Shown here in pieces: positions 25,344-33,835 of a stretch of DNA of 64,000 nt (within the stretch, counting starts at the first letter, position 1; the number at the start of each line of letters is the position of its first letter). This DNA comes from Chloroflexota bacterium. GTDB taxonomy: Bacteria > Chloroflexota > Anaerolineae > JAAYZQ01. The position numbers and the translations under genes were made by a program. The notes beneath the pieces were generated by a model that did no database searches, was not told the DNA's origin, and was given only the letters and a program-made list of their open reading frames with translations. The DNA is taken from positions 53,231 through 117,230 of the forward strand of contig JAGVRI010000012.1 in assembly GCA_018606645.1 (NCBI GenBank). The letters are read 5' to 3'.

Positions 25344-26873
25344 ATGGCTCAGATGAGTCGTCGTGATTTTCTAAAGGGTTCAGCAGCCGGAGCCGTCGCC
25401 GGTCTGGCTGTGGGAGCGGGTGGCGTGGCTTTGATCAAGCCGTCTGCAGGCAAAGAACCCTCGCTACCCGAAACATGGGACACCGAGGCCGATGTGGTGA
25501 TAGTCGGGGCTGGAGGTGCAGGCCTAGCAGCCGCCCTCGGTGCCGAATCCGCGAAGGCAGGCAAGATCTTGGTCCTGGAAAAGCTGTCGGAGGTGTTGAG
25601 TTGCTCCACAGCAATATGCGGCGGCTTTATCACCTTTTGCGGGACCGACCTGCAGAAAAAGTTCGGGATCGAGGACTCTAACGACCTGTTCTACGAAGAT
25701 ATTGTGAACTATGGTCAGTCGGTTGTCCCCGAAGTAGTCCGCGTATATGTGGATAACCAGCTTGCCTATTATGATTTGATCCGGTCACTGAACGTACCCT
25801 TTGTCGATTCCGTTAGCCCGTCGCCGGGATGCTCTGTGCCTCGTACTCACACTGTCGATCCGGCGAAGCATGTGATGATCTTGGAAAAGACAGCCCGTGA
25901 CCGGGGCGTCGAAATCAAGTTCAACACTACAGGTCAGAGGTTGCTCACCAACTGTGCAGGGGAGGTGATCGGCCTCGAGGCCACGACCAAGGACAAGACA
26001 ACCTACATTAAAGCCAACAAAGCGGTCATTATGGCTACGGGCGGATTCACCCACAACGCCGAAATGCTGAATGAGTGCATTCCTGGGTTAGGTAATGTAA
26101 TGGCCCTCTCATGTCCTGGTCATACTGCCGAGGGGCACCGCGCCGTATTCCAGTTAGGAGGGCAGTTCTCAGGCCGGCCAACCATCTATTCCGTGCAAGG
26201 CATGCACCCCTCCAGTCGGACCATGGAGGGCTATGCTGAACTGTTCCTCTACGGCGCTATCGAAGTCAACATGGAAGGTGCCCGCCATATCAATGAGGAC
26301 GAGTATTGGAGCAATCGTCGCACTCGGAGCACGCTAGAGCAGCCACTGCGCGATGGCATCCCAATCTTGTACCAAATTATCGATCAGAAGGGCTATGAAA
26401 AAGCTGTGGAGGCAGGTCCGCCTATCGGGTTGGGCCCCAAGACCATCGAGCTTCTGGTCAAGGCTGATTCTATCGAAGAATTGGCTGAAAAGTTAGGCTT
26501 GCCCAAGCTGAAGGAAACGGTGGACAAATATAACGCCGACATTGACGCTGTTGGCTACGACACGGTTTTCGGTCGCAAGACCATGGTTGGGGTCGGTACC
26601 CCCAAGATCGAAAAGCTGGACACGCCACCGTTCTATGCCTTTGAGAACACGGCTTGGCTGGCCTACAATCCAACGGTTTCGTTCAAGGTGGACGCAAGTC
26701 TTCACGCCGTCGACCAGTACGGTAAGGCTATCCCGCGGCTATACCTGGTCGGTGAGATCATGCTCCGCTGTGTAGTGGGCGACCACTATATGTACGGTCT
26801 GGCCACCGGAGCCGGTGGGGCACTGGGTTATTATGCTGGCAAGCTTGCTGCGGCGGAAAAACCGTGGGCCTAA
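25344..26873 (+). CDS. Tat-exported FAD-dependent reductase (fumarate reductase/flavocytochrome c-like)
   Basis: A 509-residue flavoprotein beginning with a twin-arginine signal (SRRDFLKGSAAG and a hydrophobic Ala/Gly stretch), so it is exported folded with its FAD. VVIVGAGGAGLAAALGAESA (about 52-71) is the dinucleotide-binding motif; KAVIMATGGFTHN and AIPRLYLVGE near the end are conserved in the fumarate reductase/urocanate reductase/ketosteroid dehydrogenase superfamily. It has no heme domain of its own; the next genes encode membrane cytochromes that could feed it electrons. The substrate is unknown. GAAAGGAGAAG precedes the ATG. Confidence 0.87.
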   Translation: MAQMSRRDFLKGSAAGAVAGLAVGAGGVALIKPSAGKEPSLPETWDTEADVVIVGAGGAGLAAALGAESAKAGKILVLEKLSEVLSCSTAICGGFITFCGTDLQKKFGIEDSNDLFYEDIVNYGQSVVPEVVRVYVDNQLAYYDLIRSLNVPFVDSVSPSPGCSVPRTHTVDPAKHVMILEKTARDRGVEIKFNTTGQRLLTNCAGEVIGLEATTKDKTTYIKANKAVIMATGGFTHNAEMLNECIPGLGNVMALSCPGHTAEGHRAVFQLGGQFSGRPTIYSVQGMHPSSRTMEGYAELFLYGAIEVNMEGARHINEDEYWSNRRTRSTLEQPLRDGIPILYQIIDQKGYEKAVEAGPPIGLGPKTIELLVKADSIEELAEKLGLPKLKETVDKYNADIDAVGYDTVFGRKTMVGVGTPKIEKLDTPPFYAFENTAWLAYNPTVSFKVDASLHAVDQYGKAIPRLYLVGEIMLRCVVGDHYMYGLATGAGGALGYYAGKLAAAEKPWA

Positions 26874-26894
26874 TTCACCCATCCTCCTCGAACT

Positions 26895-26985
26895 AGGCAG
26901 GCCAAAGAAGGCGACCGGTGCGGATGAGGGCCTTCTGCTGAAACCTCTGGGCTCTCGCCCGCCGGTCGCCTGACCTTCGCTGCCT
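26895..26985 (+). repeat. long imperfect hairpin between flavoprotein and cytochrome genes
   Basis: AGGCAG (26895-26900) can pair with CTGCCT (26980-26985), and inside it AGGCGACCGG (26909-26918) pairs perfectly with 26962-26971. No T-run follows, so it may be an mRNA processing or stability element rather than a terminator. Confidence 0.5.
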
Positions 26986-27040
26986 GATAGATACAAGACC
27001 GCCAGAACGCAGACGGGGCGGGGACACAGGATCAGGAACA

Positions 27041-27550
27041 ATGAAGCACAAGTCTCTGTTGATCATGGGGGTTGTCGCGACCATAGTGATCGTCGCAGGC
27101 TCTGTGCTGTGGAGCTATCACGACAATCCCCAATTCTGTGGCACATGCCACCTCATGGATCCCTACCTGGAGAGCTGGAACTCCCCTCCCTCCTTAGCCA
27201 ATACCCACCGAGAGGCAGGTCAGGAGTGTCTGGATTGTCATCCTTTCAAGGTCACCCAGGCTGCCAGCGAGGTCGTCAAATACATCACCAAGAGCTATGA
27301 CACCCCGTTGGATGAACGGCGGATGCCACAGGAAGAATGCTTCAGGTGCCACGAGGTCAAGACCTACTCCGAACTTGCCCGCCTTACGCCCATCACGGCG
27401 GAATCGCACCTGAATCCGCATGAATCGCACTATGGCGAGCTCGAGTGCGGTGTGTGTCACAAGATGCACAGGACTCAGGTTTACTACTGTGCCCAATGTA
27501 AAGATGTGGGTGTGATGCCCGAGGGCTGGGAAGCCCCCCTGACCCCATAG
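27041..27550 (+). CDS. NapC/NirT-like membrane multiheme cytochrome c, with a CXXCK site
   Basis: A 169-residue protein with one N-terminal membrane anchor (about 5-25) and four CXXCH heme motifs (Cys33-His37, Cys63-His67, Cys100-His104, Cys136-His140), plus Cys150-Ala-Gln-Cys-Lys154. The arrangement matches the NapC/NirT/NrfH quinol dehydrogenase family, which takes electrons from menaquinol and passes them to periplasmic reductases. CXXCK is known as the lysine-ligated active-site heme of NrfA nitrite reductase and is unusual in NapC proteins; the paralogue downstream has CXXCH at the same place. It lies 167 bases after the first flavoprotein, with a hairpin in the gap. Confidence 0.87.
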   Translation: MKHKSLLIMGVVATIVIVAGSVLWSYHDNPQFCGTCHLMDPYLESWNSPPSLANTHREAGQECLDCHPFKVTQAASEVVKYITKSYDTPLDERRMPQEECFRCHEVKTYSELARLTPITAESHLNPHESHYGELECGVCHKMHRTQVYYCAQCKDVGVMPEGWEAPLTP

Positions 27551-27620
27551 CCCGACCTGCCGAGGCCGACCATCTGCGGGTTGTGCATCGCCGTATTGGC
27601 AGCCAAGGTTTCTAACACGA

Positions 27621-28235
27621 ATGCAACAGAGATCACCAATGAATGAGCAAGTGCTCGGTGGACAAGGCAACTCCAAGAGCAATGGTGTAGAAGGCCGGTC
27701 GATCAAAGGAGATCGGCTCAGACAATTCTTCGCGCGCTTGACCGGATACCCTCGGACGTTCATGAAACGCTGGGAACTCTGGACCCTTATTCTGTTTATC
27801 CTGCTTCTGGTGGTCAACTTCGGGTATGGTCTGTGGAAGACAAGCTACAACCCCGAGTTCTGCAATCTATGCCATATTATCCGCCCTTATGTCGCATCTT
27901 ACCGCAATTCGCCTTACCTTGACAGTCTGCACCGGGAGGCGAATGTGGGCTGCAAGGACTGCCACCGGGTGAGCCCTATCGAATCGGCGCGCGAACTGGT
28001 AGCGTATGTGACCTCCAATTACAAGAATCCGCTTCGGCAGAGAGAATTGCCGATGGAAGATTGTTTGTATTGTCACCGGGGATATGCGTCACTGGCCCAA
28101 CAAACTTCGCATCTGGAGCCCAATCCACATGCCTCGCACCTGGGGGAGATGGGGTGTGGTTCCTGTCACCGTGCTCACCGGGAATCAGAGCTCTTTTGTC
28201 ATCAATGTCACACCTGGACCCTTACTCCGCGTTGA
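27621..28235 (+). CDS. NapC/NirT-like membrane pentaheme cytochrome c
   Basis: A 204-residue paralogue of the preceding gene with a longer cytoplasmic N terminus (about 50 residues), one membrane anchor (about 53-72), and five CXXCH motifs (Cys81-His85, Cys111-His115, Cys148-His152, Cys179-His183, Cys193-His197). It is expected to be a membrane quinol dehydrogenase supplying electrons to an exported reductase. The closest partner by position is the second flavoprotein, 121 bases downstream, so the cassette may contain two cytochrome/flavoprotein pairs arranged head to tail. An internal ATG at 27639 is an alternative start. Confidence 0.87.
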   Translation: MQQRSPMNEQVLGGQGNSKSNGVEGRSIKGDRLRQFFARLTGYPRTFMKRWELWTLILFILLLVVNFGYGLWKTSYNPEFCNLCHIIRPYVASYRNSPYLDSLHREANVGCKDCHRVSPIESARELVAYVTSNYKNPLRQRELPMEDCLYCHRGYASLAQQTSHLEPNPHASHLGEMGCGSCHRAHRESELFCHQCHTWTLTPR

Positions 28236-28355
28236 GAGGAGACCTCTTTCCCAACCCGCCAACAGCGAGAGGATATCGGTTTGCAGTAATCAATATCAGG
28301 ACGGAGAGTCTGAGGGGGATAGTCAAAATACAACTGCTATGGAGGCTGAGGTACA

Positions 28356-29921
28356 ATGTCTGACGAACAGAAAACGGAGAATGTGAGCAGGCGAGATTTC
28401 TTGAAGCTGGCCGGAGTTGGTGCTGGAGGGTTAGTGGTTGGCGCGGCCGCTGGCAGCCAGCTCTTCGGCCGGAGCAAGGTCGCGGCCAACCTGCCCGAAA
28501 AGTGGGATGCAGTGACTGATGTCTTGGTAGTCGGTGCCGGCGGTGGTGGGCTGGCCGCCGCCATTGAGGCTGCGGATGCCGGCGCTCAGGTGATGGTACT
28601 GGAGGTGATGGAAACGGCCCTTCAGTCAAATACGGCAATATGCGGAGGGGTGGTAATGGGCGCCGAAACTTCCATCCAGAAGCAAGCCGGTATCAATGAT
28701 TCGATCGCCGAGTTTGAGAAGTATCTGGAAGCCGTTGGGGGTGGCTTCGATGATCCGGACATCCGCAAGGTGTGGGCCCAGAACGCCGGGACTACTGTGG
28801 ACTGGTTGGCCACTCTGGGTGTCAAGTTTCCGGTGGAGAACCTCTACATCTCAGGAAATGAACGAGAATATGAACACATCACCCCTGCCGTCGCCCGGGG
28901 TCACACTACTGACGCGCACAGTGGCCGACCCATCGCCGAGACGCTCTACAAGACGGCCACGAGCAAGGGGGTCGAGTTTCACTTCAAGACGCGGGCCGTC
29001 AGGCTCTTCACCAATGCGGATGGTGAGGTCGTGGGTGTTGAGGCTGAAAAGGAAGGTCAACCCTTTACCGTCAAAGCCCGTAAGGGCGTGGTGTTGGCTA
29101 CCGCCGGTTTCTCCCGCAACCAGGATTTCATCAAGAACTTTATGCCCAAGATGATGACTGGCGGCTCCTTTGGCTCGCAATGGCAGAAGGGCGACGGCAT
29201 CGTCATGGGGCAGGCCCTCGGCGCCAAACTGGTGAACATGTGGATCCCACAAGCTGCGACGATCGGCGTACCCACCACCCCCGACATGACCCCCTGTATG
29301 GTGATCACCATCTGGGGCAACCCCACGATCATGGTGGGTAAGGACGGCAAGCGCCACTTTCGCGAGGACCTCTATTATGAATACCTCTACGACGAAATCG
29401 CAGCCCAGGATGGTGGCTTTGTCTGGGCCATCTGGGACCAATCCGTCACCGACCTGGGGGGCGAGGTAATTGCCGTGCCCGCCTTCAGCAAGGACTTGAG
29501 CGCTGAGATTGAGAAGGGGTGGGTCAAGCGCGCCATGACCATCGAGGAGCTGGCCGCACAGATCGAGGTGGACCCGGCCACTCTCAAGGAAACGGTCGAA
29601 CGTCACAATGCCTTGGCCCGCAATGGCAAGGATGAGGACTTTGGCAAAATCGTAGGTCTGGCTCCGGTCGAGAAAGCTCCTTTCTATGCCGCCAAGACCG
29701 TCCCTGCCACGTGCGACACAGCCGGGGGACTCAAGATTAACAGCAAGGCTGAGGTCATTGATGTCTTTGGGAATCCGATCCCACGGCTCTATGCCACCGG
29801 CAGCACGACTGGTGGCTGGCGGGGCGCGCTGTATCCCGGCAGCGGGACCGCTGTCTCTTTTACTGTTACCTTTGGTCGCATCGCAGGTCGGGAGGCCAGC
29901 GCTCTGGAGAGCCTGGCCTGA
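28356..29921 (+). CDS. Tat-exported FAD-dependent reductase, second copy
   Basis: A 521-residue flavoprotein with a twin-arginine signal (NVSRRDFLKLAGVGAGG), the FAD motif VLVVGAGGGGLAAAIEAADA (about 50-69), KGVVLATAGFSRN, and a C-terminal GGLKINSKAEVIDVFGNPI followed by PRLYATGSTTGG, all features of the fumarate reductase/flavocytochrome c superfamily. It resembles the first flavoprotein in plan but differs greatly in sequence, so the two probably reduce different compounds. The substrate is not identifiable. The gene ends the cassette before a strong hairpin. Confidence 0.87.
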   Translation: MSDEQKTENVSRRDFLKLAGVGAGGLVVGAAAGSQLFGRSKVAANLPEKWDAVTDVLVVGAGGGGLAAAIEAADAGAQVMVLEVMETALQSNTAICGGVVMGAETSIQKQAGINDSIAEFEKYLEAVGGGFDDPDIRKVWAQNAGTTVDWLATLGVKFPVENLYISGNEREYEHITPAVARGHTTDAHSGRPIAETLYKTATSKGVEFHFKTRAVRLFTNADGEVVGVEAEKEGQPFTVKARKGVVLATAGFSRNQDFIKNFMPKMMTGGSFGSQWQKGDGIVMGQALGAKLVNMWIPQAATIGVPTTPDMTPCMVITIWGNPTIMVGKDGKRHFREDLYYEYLYDEIAAQDGGFVWAIWDQSVTDLGGEVIAVPAFSKDLSAEIEKGWVKRAMTIEELAAQIEVDPATLKETVERHNALARNGKDEDFGKIVGLAPVEKAPFYAAKTVPATCDTAGGLKINSKAEVIDVFGNPIPRLYATGSTTGGWRGALYPGSGTAVSFTVTFGRIAGREASALESLA

Positions 29922-29980
29922 GCTGGACAGGACACACGACTGATTTTGCTTCCCCCTCCTCTTGTTCCCGTATAGACGGG

Positions 29981-30017
29981 TGGGAGCCCGGGTCTGGAAT
30001 CCAGGCCCGGGCTCCCA
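29981..30017 (+). terminator. strong hairpin ending the respiratory cassette
   Basis: TGGGAGCCCGGGTCTGG (29981-29997) pairs with 30001-30017 over 17 bp with one G-T wobble and a 3-base loop, followed by GTTATT. It can serve convergent transcripts from both sides. Confidence 0.75.
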
Positions 30018-30154
30018 GTTATTGGGCCTGCCACCTTCTATCGCCATCATTTGTCCTCACCGGCACAGGGGAACAGCAGATCGAAAGACGAGAAGTTACA
30101 CGGCCCCGGCCCTCGACAATTTCTGGAGGACCAGGTCAGTGCCCGACCTGCGCT

Positions 30155-32722
30155 TCACGAGGCCCAAGTGCCGCTCTCCAGCAATAGGTCCAATAACCGC
30201 AGGCAATTCTCCTTGGCATCCTCCCCGATTTCGACGGTCGGCCCGACACATGATGGGCACCCCCGCCGGCAACGGCAGGCGCGGATCAAATCACGGGCAG
30301 CCTGTAACAGGGTCTCGTGCAGCGCGTACAGCCCCTCGCTAAAACCGCACCCGCCCGGGGCATTATCGTAAATAGTAATGGTCGGTTGCCGGGTAAAAGA
30401 TGATCGTGTCTCGCTCACTACCCCCAGGTCGCGAGGGTCGGTCATCAAGTACAGAGGTGCGAGGTGACGCACAGCGTAGGCCAGCGCGCTCAGCGCACCG
30501 ACCACCATGCGGTCGACTTCTACCCGGTAGTGGCAGGAGCGGCAAAGGGTGACCAGGTTTTCCAGCCGATTGGCTTCCAGATAGCGGTCGTTCTCCCCTC
30601 GCACATAACCAAAGGTGCGGAAGGGCAGGATGTGGTGGACATCGTGGGCGTAGCCGGGTCTTTCCGGCGCGCCGCAGTGGACACATCGGTAGCCATCCCG
30701 TTCCCGCGCCCGGTTGCGCTGCTGTTCCCAATTGGGGCCGCGGTCCCCGTGGGTCAGGTCGAGGACGCCTTCTCTCTCCAACCGTTTGGCCACCTCTGGC
30801 TGAATGCTGAACCAGTAGGCCGTGGTCTCCATCTCCTGCTCCGGCACACTGTCGGGCGAAATTTCTTCCCAGCCCAGGATCTCATGGGTATAGAGCCGCA
30901 CCTTTTTGTACGAAGTAGCCTTCGAGGTCACCGCTACTCGTCCATGAGCCTTGCCGGTGGCCCGACCGCTTTCCTGTTCGTGGACCTCCCTGACCAGGAT
31001 GCGCACCGAGGTGCTGGCCTGGGTATAGTAACCGGCGTCCACCAGCTCCACCTCGGCGCGGCGACCCTCCCAATCCAGCTTTCGGACCAGATAGGACTCG
31101 CCCCCGTGAAGGTAGATTGCTCCTTCGTGAATGAGAAACGGCGCGCTCTGCCGGTCCACCACCCCCAGGACGGCACTTTCGTCCTGGGAAACATCCACGA
31201 TGACAAAGTTGTCCATTTCGGCGGTGCGCAGGCTGATCGCCTCCGCCGGATAGGTCTCGGCAGTCCAGTGCCACCGTCCGCCGCTCTGTCGCACCACCCC
31301 CTCTTCCTCCAGGAATTGCAAGACCTCCTGGGTATAGGGGAAACGGCCAAACGTCTCGTCCGACGCAAACGGCAGCTCAAAGGCCGCACAGCGGATATGA
31401 TTGACCACGATCGCTAGATTATCGGGGTTGAGCAACGCCCGCTCCGGGGAGCGTCCGAAAAAATAGTCTGGGTGGCGGATGAGATATTGATCGAGGGGCG
31501 AGGCTCCGGCGACCAACACCGCCACCGAGGTATCAACCCGCCGCCCGGCGCGCCCAGCCTGTTGCCAGGTGCTGGCGATGGTGCCTGGATACCCGGTCAT
31601 GATACAGGCATCCAGATCACCGATGTTGATGCCCAGTTCCAGGGCGTTGGTCGCAGCGACCCCCAGTACTTCTCGTTTCCGCAATCCCTCCTCGATACGA
31701 CGGCGATCGGAAGGCAGATAGCCGCCCCGATAGGCCTGCACCCGCTCCGGCGCCAATCCCTCACGCACGGCGGCATCCCGCAAGTAGGTTAACAGGAGCT
31801 CAACTACCATCCGCGCCCGGGCAAAGACGATGGTCTGCACGCCGGCGCTCAAAAACTGCCCGGCCAGGAGTCGGGCGTCCACCACTGCATTGCGGCGAAT
31901 GCCCAGCTCCCGGTCCACCAGGGGAGGATTGTAGAACAGGAAATGTTTGTCGCCTGCCGGCGATCCGTCCTGTTCCTGGTCGATCACGGTGAACCGCTCT
32001 TCCACCAGACGCTCGGCCAGTTCCAACGGATTGGCGATGGTCGCCGAAGCACAGATGAATTGAGGCTTGCTTCCATAGAAAGCGCAGATGCGCTTCAACC
32101 GGCGGAGGAGATTGGCCACGTGACTGCCAAAGACGCCCCGGTAGGTGTGGATCTCATCCAGAACGACATAGCGCAACCCCTGAAAGAACCGGGCCCAGCG
32201 GGTATGGTGGGGCAGGATTGCCGTATGCACCATGTCGGGGTTGCTGATCACGATCCGGGCGGTCCGGCGGATCTCGGCACGGGAGGCCTGGGGGGTGTCG
32301 CCGTCGTACACATGGGCCTCCAGTTGACACTCCAGGGCCTGCTGCAACGCACGTAACTCAGCCAGTTGATCTTGGGCCAGCGCCTTGGTCGGAAAGAGAT
32401 AGAGCGCTCGCGCCGAGGGATGATCCAAGAGAGCATTCAGCACCGGCAGGTTGTAGCACAATGTCTTGCCGCTGGCGGTGGGGGTGACGACCACGATCTG
32501 TTCCCCCCGCTGCAGGGCCTCTACCGCAGCCGCCTGGTGGGTATAGAGGCGCTCGATCCCGCGTCGTTGCAGAGCCATGACCAGGCGCGGATCGATCCCT
32601 CCCGGAAAGGCAGCGTAGCGGGCGGACCGGGCGGGCAGGTGTTGCCAGTGGGTGATGCGCCGCGCCAGTTGAGGATCGTGTTGAATCTCCTCCAGAACCT
32701 GTGCTACCCCCATCCGCTTCAT
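30155..32722 (-). CDS. MrfA/YprA-like DEAD/DEAH helicase with inserted HNH nuclease domain
   Basis: An 855-residue superfamily 2 helicase related to MrfA/YprA, an ATP-dependent 3'-5' DNA helicase that acts in mitomycin-type repair in Bacillus. VVTPTASGKTLCYNLP is the Walker A motif, VLDEIHTYRGVFGSH the Walker B region, and GYPGTIASTWQQAGRAGR motif VI. The C-terminal DUF1998 region ends in CRCRRGCPSCVG, zinc-binding cysteines of the MZB domain. Unusually, residues about 668-735 form a complete HNH module: C-x2-C (CVHCG), HHILP, then NLVTLCRSCH. The second helicase at 38965 lacks it. The -10 box overlaps the ATG at 32722; the ATG at 32713 would be the first codon of a leaderless transcript. Confidence 0.9.
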   Translation of the reverse strand: MKRMGVAQVLEEIQHDPQLARRITHWQHLPARSARYAAFPGGIDPRLVMALQRRGIERLYTHQAAAVEALQRGEQIVVVTPTASGKTLCYNLPVLNALLDHPSARALYLFPTKALAQDQLAELRALQQALECQLEAHVYDGDTPQASRAEIRRTARIVISNPDMVHTAILPHHTRWARFFQGLRYVVLDEIHTYRGVFGSHVANLLRRLKRICAFYGSKPQFICASATIANPLELAERLVEERFTVIDQEQDGSPAGDKHFLFYNPPLVDRELGIRRNAVVDARLLAGQFLSAGVQTIVFARARMVVELLLTYLRDAAVREGLAPERVQAYRGGYLPSDRRRIEEGLRKREVLGVAATNALELGINIGDLDACIMTGYPGTIASTWQQAGRAGRRVDTSVAVLVAGASPLDQYLIRHPDYFFGRSPERALLNPDNLAIVVNHIRCAAFELPFASDETFGRFPYTQEVLQFLEEEGVVRQSGGRWHWTAETYPAEAISLRTAEMDNFVIVDVSQDESAVLGVVDRQSAPFLIHEGAIYLHGGESYLVRKLDWEGRRAEVELVDAGYYTQASTSVRILVREVHEQESGRATGKAHGRVAVTSKATSYKKVRLYTHEILGWEEISPDSVPEQEMETTAYWFSIQPEVAKRLEREGVLDLTHGDRGPNWEQQRNRARERDGYRCVHCGAPERPGYAHDVHHILPFRTFGYVRGENDRYLEANRLENLVTLCRSCHYRVEVDRMVVGALSALAYAVRHLAPLYLMTDPRDLGVVSETRSSFTRQPTITIYDNAPGGCGFSEGLYALHETLLQAARDLIRACRCRRGCPSCVGPTVEIGEDAKENCLRLLDLLLESGTWAS

Positions 32723-32748
32723 TATAACCAGGGAACCGGATCGAGCAA
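32721..32748 (-). promoter_or_regulatory. promoter giving a leaderless helicase transcript
   Basis: Minus strand TTGCTC (complement of 32743-32748), 16-base spacer and TATAAT (complement of 32721-32726). The -10 box overlaps the ATG at 32722, and an in-frame ATG at 32713 is exactly 7 bases beyond it, the expected transcription start. Confidence 0.55.
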
Positions 32749-32788
32749 AAGCCAGAGGCCCCCGCTGTCCGTTGATTGCAGCGCCAGG

Positions 32789-32817
32789 TTGACATTCCGC
32801 CTGGACCCGGTTATACT
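32789..32817 (+). promoter_or_regulatory. consensus sigma70 promoter for the TIGR04076 gene
   Basis: TTGACA (32789-32794), 17-base spacer, TATACT (32812-32817); divergent from the helicase promoter about 40 bases away. Confidence 0.75.
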
Positions 32818-32897
32818 ACGCCCAAGGGGAGTCGCGGTTTGTGACTCTGGTAACCGACCGGACGCATTGGTAGAAGCACAAGCAACGAGGAGAACTG

Positions 32898-33218
32898 ATG
32901 CGCACCGATCTACCCGATAAAGAACAAGGGTTCCCGATTGTCGCGCGCGTGATCCGTCAGGAAGGCCATTGTGCGGCCGGACACCAGGTAGGAGACGAGA
33001 TCTTGTTTGACGGATTGACGGTGCAGGGCAAAATATGCATCCATGCCCTCTACAGTTTCCTGCCCAAGGTGTTGGCTATGCGCTATGGAGCCGAGTTCCC
33101 CTGGCTGACCGACCCGGATGTGGCGACTCATGCCTGTCCCGACGCCTGGAATCCGGTCGTCTTTGAAATCCGGCGGATACGTAAAGGAAAGTCTGAAGGA
33201 AGAGCAGTCGAGGGATAA
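32898..33218 (+). CDS. TIGR04076 family protein
   Basis: A 106-residue protein matching the TIGR04076 family of short cysteine-containing proteins: GHCAAGHQVGDEILFDG, then ICIHALYSFLPKVLAMRYG, and the C-terminal VATHACPDAWNPVVFEIRRI. Cys and His residues at conserved places hint at metal binding, but no function is known to me. GAGGAG lies upstream of the ATG. It probably forms a two-gene unit with the MaoC-domain gene 50 bases downstream. Confidence 0.82.
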   Translation: MRTDLPDKEQGFPIVARVIRQEGHCAAGHQVGDEILFDGLTVQGKICIHALYSFLPKVLAMRYGAEFPWLTDPDVATHACPDAWNPVVFEIRRIRKGKSEGRAVEG

Positions 33219-33268
33219 GCGGGATTTCTCACCGCGCACCTCGCTCCAACCAGGAAAGGAATGCCCAG

Positions 33269-33745
33269 ATGACAACTCACTCTGCCTTCCTGCCACGCAG
33301 GGGCCTCTATTTTGAGGAGTTTGAGGTCGGTCAGTCGGTCACCAGCGCCGGGCGCACGGTCACCGAAGCCGATGTCGTGGCTTTTGCCGCCCTCAGCGGC
33401 GACTGGAACGCCATTCATACCGATGCCGAGTACGCCCGAAGGGGGATGTTTGGCCAGCGCGTGGTCCATGGCCTGTTGGCGATGTCCATCGCCAGTGGAT
33501 TGGCCATGCGCCTGGGACTCCTGGAAGAAACAGCCATGGCGTTTCGCGAAATCAGCGATTGGAAGTTCAGCCTTCCCATCTTTTTCGGCGATACCATCCG
33601 GGTCCGACTCACCGTGGTCGAAACCAGGCCCATGCCCCGTCTGGGCGGGGGACTGGTCACGCTGAAGGTAGAGATCCTCAACCAGCAAGACCAGGTGGTC
33701 CAGCGCGGCTCCTGGGGCGTGTTGGTCAAGAGCCGGGAGAGCTAA
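33269..33745 (+). CDS. MaoC-family (R)-specific enoyl-CoA hydratase-like protein
   Basis: A 158-residue single hot-dog-fold hydratase. ALSGDWNAIHTDAEYA holds the Asp/His catalytic pair of MaoC-type enoyl-CoA hydratases, and RVVHGLLAMSIASGL follows as usual. It would hydrate an enoyl-CoA or a related dicarboxylyl-CoA; similar stand-alone proteins act in beta-oxidation, polyhydroxyalkanoate supply or mesaconyl-CoA metabolism. The only acyl-CoA gene in the window is the synthetase at 4765, too far to link. Confidence 0.88.
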   Translation: MTTHSAFLPRRGLYFEEFEVGQSVTSAGRTVTEADVVAFAALSGDWNAIHTDAEYARRGMFGQRVVHGLLAMSIASGLAMRLGLLEETAMAFREISDWKFSLPIFFGDTIRVRLTVVETRPMPRLGGGLVTLKVEILNQQDQVVQRGSWGVLVKSRES

Positions 33746-33835
33746 GAACCCTCCGTGGTTCCGGCGGGACGGTAATCCGGCGGCGGATTGACGTCTGCGA
33801 ACCCCCTTGCCTTCCGCCGCTCCCCGTCGAAAGTC

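Noticed and set aside
30155..32722. HNH homing endonuclease or intein in the helicase
   Set aside because: No intein splice motifs or intron boundaries; the motif is a compact domain inside one continuous frame.
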